A DNA stretch of 34,679 bases, from the NCBI GenBank assembly GCA_026400775.1, contig JAPLOK010000263.1, positions 1 through 34,679 of the forward strand. Direction: 5' to 3'. Below the pieces are notes generated by a model, which made no database searches, was not told the origin of the DNA, and saw only the letters and a program-made list of their open reading frames with translations. Shown piece after piece: positions 30,905 through 34,679 of the stretch; position 1 is the stretch's first letter; the number at the start of each line of letters is the position of its first letter. The stretch is from Alphaproteobacteria bacterium (GTDB taxonomy: Bacteria; Pseudomonadota; Alphaproteobacteria; Acetobacterales; Acetobacteraceae). The position numbers and the translations under genes were made by a program.

Positions 30905-31108
30905 CCGACCCTGGCCGTCGCGCCGCCAACATACGCGCAGGCTTGGCGGCCAAGCCAGACCGTTCGCTGTATCATCGGCGCAGCGGCAGGCGGGACGCTC
31001 GACATCCATGCCCGCGCCGCCGCCCCGGCCCTAGTGGAGCGGATGGGGCTGCCCGTGGTGGTGGAGAACAATGGCGGCGACGCGGCGACGCCGCCGCCCG
31101 CGCGCTGA
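30901..31108 (+). pseudogene. N-terminal fragment of a Bug receptor gene
   Basis: An ATG at 30901 overlaps the rhodanese stop. After a frame change the plus strand reads TVRCIIGAAAGGTLDIHARA then AAPALVERMGLPVVVENNGG, which is the first ligand loop and VVVEN-x-GG signature of the Bug family. Similarity stops near 31085, where phage-type sequence begins. About 60 residues of the family's ~320 remain. It would have been a third Bug gene in the operon. Confidence 0.7.
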
Positions 31109-31722
31109 ATGGCAACGCCGTCGTCACCCGCCGCGCCCCCGACACCAATGCCTGGTGGGTGGTGGTCGAGACGAACGAAGGTGGCCCAGCCTGGTGTGTG
31201 GTCAGCTACACACTGGCCGATGACGACACGCCCCAGAATCAGGGGTGGCACACCAGCCGCTTCCCCGCTGAGCAGGCGGTTGAGCGCATGGCCCAGGGCC
31301 TGCCGCCCGAAGTGCCGGGCCTGCCTGAGCAGCCGCTGCCTGAGCCTGTCACCGGCACGGCGCTCGACGCCTTGAAGGAGACGCTGCGCCGCGGTGTGGA
31401 TGCGGCGGCCGAGCAGGCCAGGCTGCGCTACATCACGCCCGGGACCGGCCAAGCCATGGTCTATCTGGCCAAGGAAGAGGAAGCGCGTGCTGTGCTGGCG
31501 CTGCAAGGGCCGTCCGTCGCCGGCCAGTATCCGCTCCTGGAAGCCGATGTCAGCATCGGCGCTGCCGAGAGCGTCGTGGTGGCTGCCCAGACGGTGGTCG
31601 CGCTGGCCGCGCAGTGGCGCAGGGTCGCCGCGGCGATTGAGACCACCCGGCTCGGCGCCAAGGCGGCGATCACGAAGGCCAAAGATGAAGCTGCCGCGCG
31701 CGCGGCAGCTTCCCATTGCTGA
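31084..31722 (+). CDS. Phage-type protein of unknown function, 5' end uncertain
   Basis: An open frame of about 210 codons follows the Bug fragment without a clear start codon, so it may be truncated by the junction. The first third (TNAWWVVVETNEGGPAWCVV) is unlike the rest. The C-terminal half, RLRYITPGTGQAMVYLAKEE then EARAVLAL, YPLLEADVSIGAAES and VVVAAQTVVALAAQWRRVAA, resembles conserved proteins found near tail-fibre genes of alphaproteobacterial prophages. I recall the pattern but cannot name the family. The small gene after it has the same prophage flavour. Confidence 0.5.
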   Translation, partial: GDAAARALNGNAVVTRRAPDTNAWWVVVETNEGGPAWCVVSYTLADDDTPQNQGWHTSRFPAEQAVERMAQGLPPEVPGLPEQPLPEPVTGTALDALKETLRRGVDAAAEQARLRYITPGTGQAMVYLAKEEEARAVLALQGPSVAGQYPLLEADVSIGAAESVVVAAQTVVALAAQWRRVAAAIETTRLGAKAAITKAKDEAAARAAASHC

Positions 31723-31880
31723 ACTGGAGCAGTCGGATCGCCGAGCGGCTGGAGGCCACAGGGGAGCACGTCAGGTCTACGGACACCCTGCGGGTGATGG
31801 CGCGGAACATCTCGGGCACCACGATCGATCTGGGGGCGGCGACGCTGTCGGTGCAGGTGGTTAAGCGGCGGGTGCCGTGA
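31716..31880 (+). CDS. Small phage-type protein, TTG start
   Basis: A 54-aa protein reading LNWSSRIAERLEATGEHVRS, TDTLRVMARNISGTTIDLGA and ATLSVQVVKRRVP. The W-S/N-x-R-LA-x-RL-x-A-T-G start and the TTLDLGxATLxVQVV end form a pattern seen in short prophage-linked proteins, but I have no function for it. The TTG at 31716 overlaps the previous stop by 7 bp. No strong ribosome site is visible. Confidence 0.45.
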   Translation: MLNWSSRIAERLEATGEHVRSTDTLRVMARNISGTTIDLGAATLSVQVVKRRVP

Positions 31881-31966
31881 CGCATATCCGCTTTACCCGG
31901 CCACCGACGACAGCCGAACCGGCCTTTCGCCCGGTCACGAGCGCCAGCACCGCATTCAGCCGCCAC

Positions 31967-32512
31967 TCAGTTCAACGTGATTGCGGCTTCCCGAACGACG
32001 CGTGCCCACTTCGCGCGGTCGCGGACCAGCAACTCATTGAATGCCGCGGCCCCGGCGGGCTGCGAGAGCAGGCCCTGCGCGGAAAACCTCGCCGGCAGGT
32101 CGGTCTCGCCCATGATCGCGACGACCGCGGCTTCCAGCCGCGCCACCGCTTGGCCTGGCGTGCCCGCTGGTGCTGCGATGCCGATAAAGCCGGACGCCTC
32201 GATCCCGTCGAGGCCCGCCGTCTCGCCGACTGTGGGCAGGTCGGGATGAGTGGGCAAACGTTCGGCGTGAAGCGTCGCGAGAACCCGCAGTCGACCGGCG
32301 TCGATGCCGGCGCCGAAGCTCACCAGCGTGTCGATGCCGATCTGCAGCCGGCCGCCGAGCAGTTCGCGATTGACCTCCGACCCACCGCGAAAGGGGATAT
32401 GGGTGATGTCGAGCCCGCCCGCGCGCAGCTTCAGCAGCTCGAGCGCGAGGTGCTGCAGCGAGGCGGCCATGACCATCACCTCCTGCGGGGCGAGGTTGCG
32501 CGCTTCGAGGCG
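31967..32512 (-). pseudogene. C-terminal half of a Bug receptor gene
   Basis: The minus strand encodes LQHLALELLKLRAGGLDITH, IPFRGGSEVNRELLGGRLQI, LATLHAERLPTHPDLPTVGE and SGFIGIAAPAGTPG, the distal lobe of a Bug-family protein, ending at 31967. The signal peptide and first ~140 residues are missing; upstream in the same frame an in-frame TAG (32531-32533) separates it from unrelated sequence. It cannot be exported or bind ligand. It is oriented opposite to the Bug N-terminal fragment at 30901 and overlaps none of its sequence, so the two need not come from one gene. Confidence 0.85.
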
Positions 32513-32530
32513 GCTAGGGTGCAGCGCGGC

Positions 32531-32762
32531 CTAACGCGGGATGGAGGCCTCGCGCGAGGCGATCTGCGCCGCGCGCAGCGTTGTGGCGGCATCGGCCATG
32601 GCCACCTGGCTTGCGCGGATCGGCGCCATATCATCGAAGGCGGCCGCACCCAGCGCGGCAAGCCGGCCCGCCGACAGGCGCTCGGCCGCGTCGATCTGTG
32701 TTAAGAGTTGGCCTTCGGCCACGCGGTCGCCGCAGGCGACAAGGATGGCGCTGAGGCGAGGG
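32531..32762 (-). pseudogene. Unidentified fragment with a biotinyl/HlyD-like start
   Basis: The minus strand reads LSAILVACGDRVAEGQLLTQ then IDAAERLSAGRLAALGA, followed by a helical stretch (RASQVAMADAATTLRAAQIA) and a stop at 32531. The first part resembles the lipoyl/barrel-sandwich motif of membrane-fusion proteins (V-x-x-GDxVxxGQ-x-L-x-x-ID). It lacks its own start, since repeat B lies immediately upstream. The identification is weak. Confidence 0.3.
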
Positions 32763-32764
32763 GG

Positions 32765-32812
32765 TTGACCAAAATCAAACAGCCTCCGACAAACCCGTGG
32801 CGGTTCATACAC
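32765..32812. repeat. Repeat B, copy 2 (IS3-type terminal-repeat-like)
   Basis: Read on the minus strand this is GTATGAACCGCCACGGGTTT then GTCGGAGGCTGTTTGATTTT, matching 6505-6555 at most positions. As at the other site, it stands beside a truncated gene with no transposase, which suggests a solitary IS end left by deletion. Confidence 0.5.
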
Positions 32813-32879
32813 CAAGGACGCGACATCAGAGGGTATTGCAGGGGTGGGGATGTTGTGGAATAGAGACTACCGCGAGCGG

Positions 32880-33995
<1,116 letters not shown>

Positions 33996-34175
33996 GGCGC
34001 AACCTCCTGAGAAGCGATGTATTCGGCCAGATACGCCAAGGTGTAGCGCGGCCGGCCGCCGATCATGACATGCCGGATTTTCCGCCCGCGCCGCATGCGC
34101 TGCATGGTTGCTGGCGAAAGCTTCAGCCGGTCGCCGGCTTCAGCCTCCGTCAGCAGCTCGGGCAGGATGGTCGGC

Positions 34176-34679
34176 TCAGGCAAGGGGCACCGTCTCCGCC
34201 TGCGCCGGCCGCGGATTGAAGCCCTCGATCTCGCGCACCTCGTTCGGGTCCAGGATGCCAGCATCCACCGCGATCTTGTGAGACTGCCAGCGGGTTTCAG
34301 CATCGCCGCGCATGAGCGCGCTCATGTCGATTTCCAGGCTCATGGCAGGGTCGGTGAAGACGCTGCGCGCGAACTCGGCTTCGATCTTGCGGCACCATGG
34401 GCTGAGCGTGAATTGCGCGAACCAGCGGCCCGCCTCACGGCTGTTGGTGAATGTGCCGTGGCTGAGGTCTTGCACGATCGGCGGCGGCACCTGGAACAGG
34501 CGGCACAGCTCTTCCACCGTGAAGCGCCGTGACGCCAGCACCTCGGCATCCTCAGGTGACACGCTGAGCGGTTGCCACGAAGCGCCCTGCTCGAGGATCA
34601 GCACCTTCCGCGCATTGCCTGGGCCGGCGAAAGATTGGCTGAGCTGCTCGCGCAGGACGGCGCGCACATCGGCGCCGAT
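34176..34679 (-). CDS. HK97-type phage portal protein, C-terminal part (continues beyond window)
   Basis: The frame is open to the window edge and lacks its start. SQSFAGPGNARKVLILEQGA, WQPLSVSPEDAEVLASRRFT, EELCRLFQVPPPIVQDLSHG and TFTNSREAGRWFAQFTLSPW are the conserved end of HK97-family portals, which form the DNA-entry ring of the capsid. Here 167 residues are visible of the usual ~400. It ends with QAETVPLA and its stop overlaps the HTH gene. A structural gene directly next to alpA and int is not the usual prophage order and suggests a compact element. Confidence 0.88.
   Translation of the reverse strand: MGADVRAVLREQLSQSFAGPGNARKVLILEQGASWQPLSVSPEDAEVLASRRFTVEELCRLFQVPPPIVQDLSHGTFTNSREAGRWFAQFTLSPWCRKIEAEFARSVFTDPAMSLEIDMSALMRGDAETRWQSHKIAVDAGILDPNEVREIEGFNPRPAQAETVPLA

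Overview
The window is GC-rich bacterial DNA in which almost every gene overlaps or abuts the next. Many tripartite tricarboxylate transporter (Bug/TctC-type) periplasmic receptors, XDH-family molybdenum hydroxylase genes, and IS256 and IS3 elements suggest an alphaproteobacterium, most likely Acetobacteraceae (Roseomonas-like). That placement is inference; no phylogenetic marker is present apart from one tRNA-Gly. The whole window reads as accessory catabolic DNA, heavily reworked by insertion sequences and phage-type elements.

Left part (1-6.9 kb). A broken IS256 transposase carries an inserted block of three hairpins and lies beside a remnant of a LacI-type regulator. Then follows a minus-strand catabolic cluster, read right to left: a NicX-like ring-cleavage dioxygenase broken by a one-base frameshift, a Bug receptor, an FAD monooxygenase, a D-2-hydroxyacid dehydrogenase and an enoyl-CoA hydratase. 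The content resembles pyridine/nicotinate-type ring degradation. Between 6.4 and 6.9 kb lie two copies of a ~70-bp repeat, an IS-end-like repeat and the tail of a class III aminotransferase.

Centre (6.9-20.3 kb). This is the most interesting part. A minus-strand 8-oxoguanine-deaminase-like amidohydrolase diverges from a seven-gene plus-strand operon: an NMT1-type ABC transporter, a three-subunit molybdenum hydroxylase and a second NMT1-type binding protein. Converging on it, with only 3 bp between, is a tightly overlapping seven-gene minus-strand operon: two half-subunits of a TPP decarboxylase, a GMC oxidoreductase, a tiny acylphosphatase-like protein without the catalytic residues, a stand-alone Rieske protein, an oxygenase catalytic subunit without a Rieske cluster, and a GST-like protein. 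The last three have the same logic as the methylxanthine N-demethylase NdmC/NdmD/NdmE. Together with the deaminase and Mo hydroxylase they suggest uptake, hydroxylation and demethylation or oxygenation of a purine-like or other N-heterocycle (inference).

Right part (20.3-30.9 kb). An NAD(P)H:quinone-reductase-type flavodoxin has been cut at its N-terminus by an IS3 end. An amidase, a nuclease remnant and a pair of identical-format palindromes follow. Next come an IclR regulator and a plus-strand set: Bug receptor, TauD-family dioxygenase, RutA/SfnG-like flavin monooxygenase, Bug receptor, four-domain rhodanese and a truncated Bug gene. This set looks like organosulfur or N-heterocycle use.

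Right end (30.9-34.7 kb). Phage-type gene remnants and a half Bug gene precede an intact tRNA-Gly(GCC). A damaged tyrosine integrase runs into the tRNA, followed by an AlpA/excisionase-type HTH protein and the end of an HK97-type portal protein. The order tRNA-int-alpA-portal suggests a compact integrated satellite or prophage continuing beyond the window.
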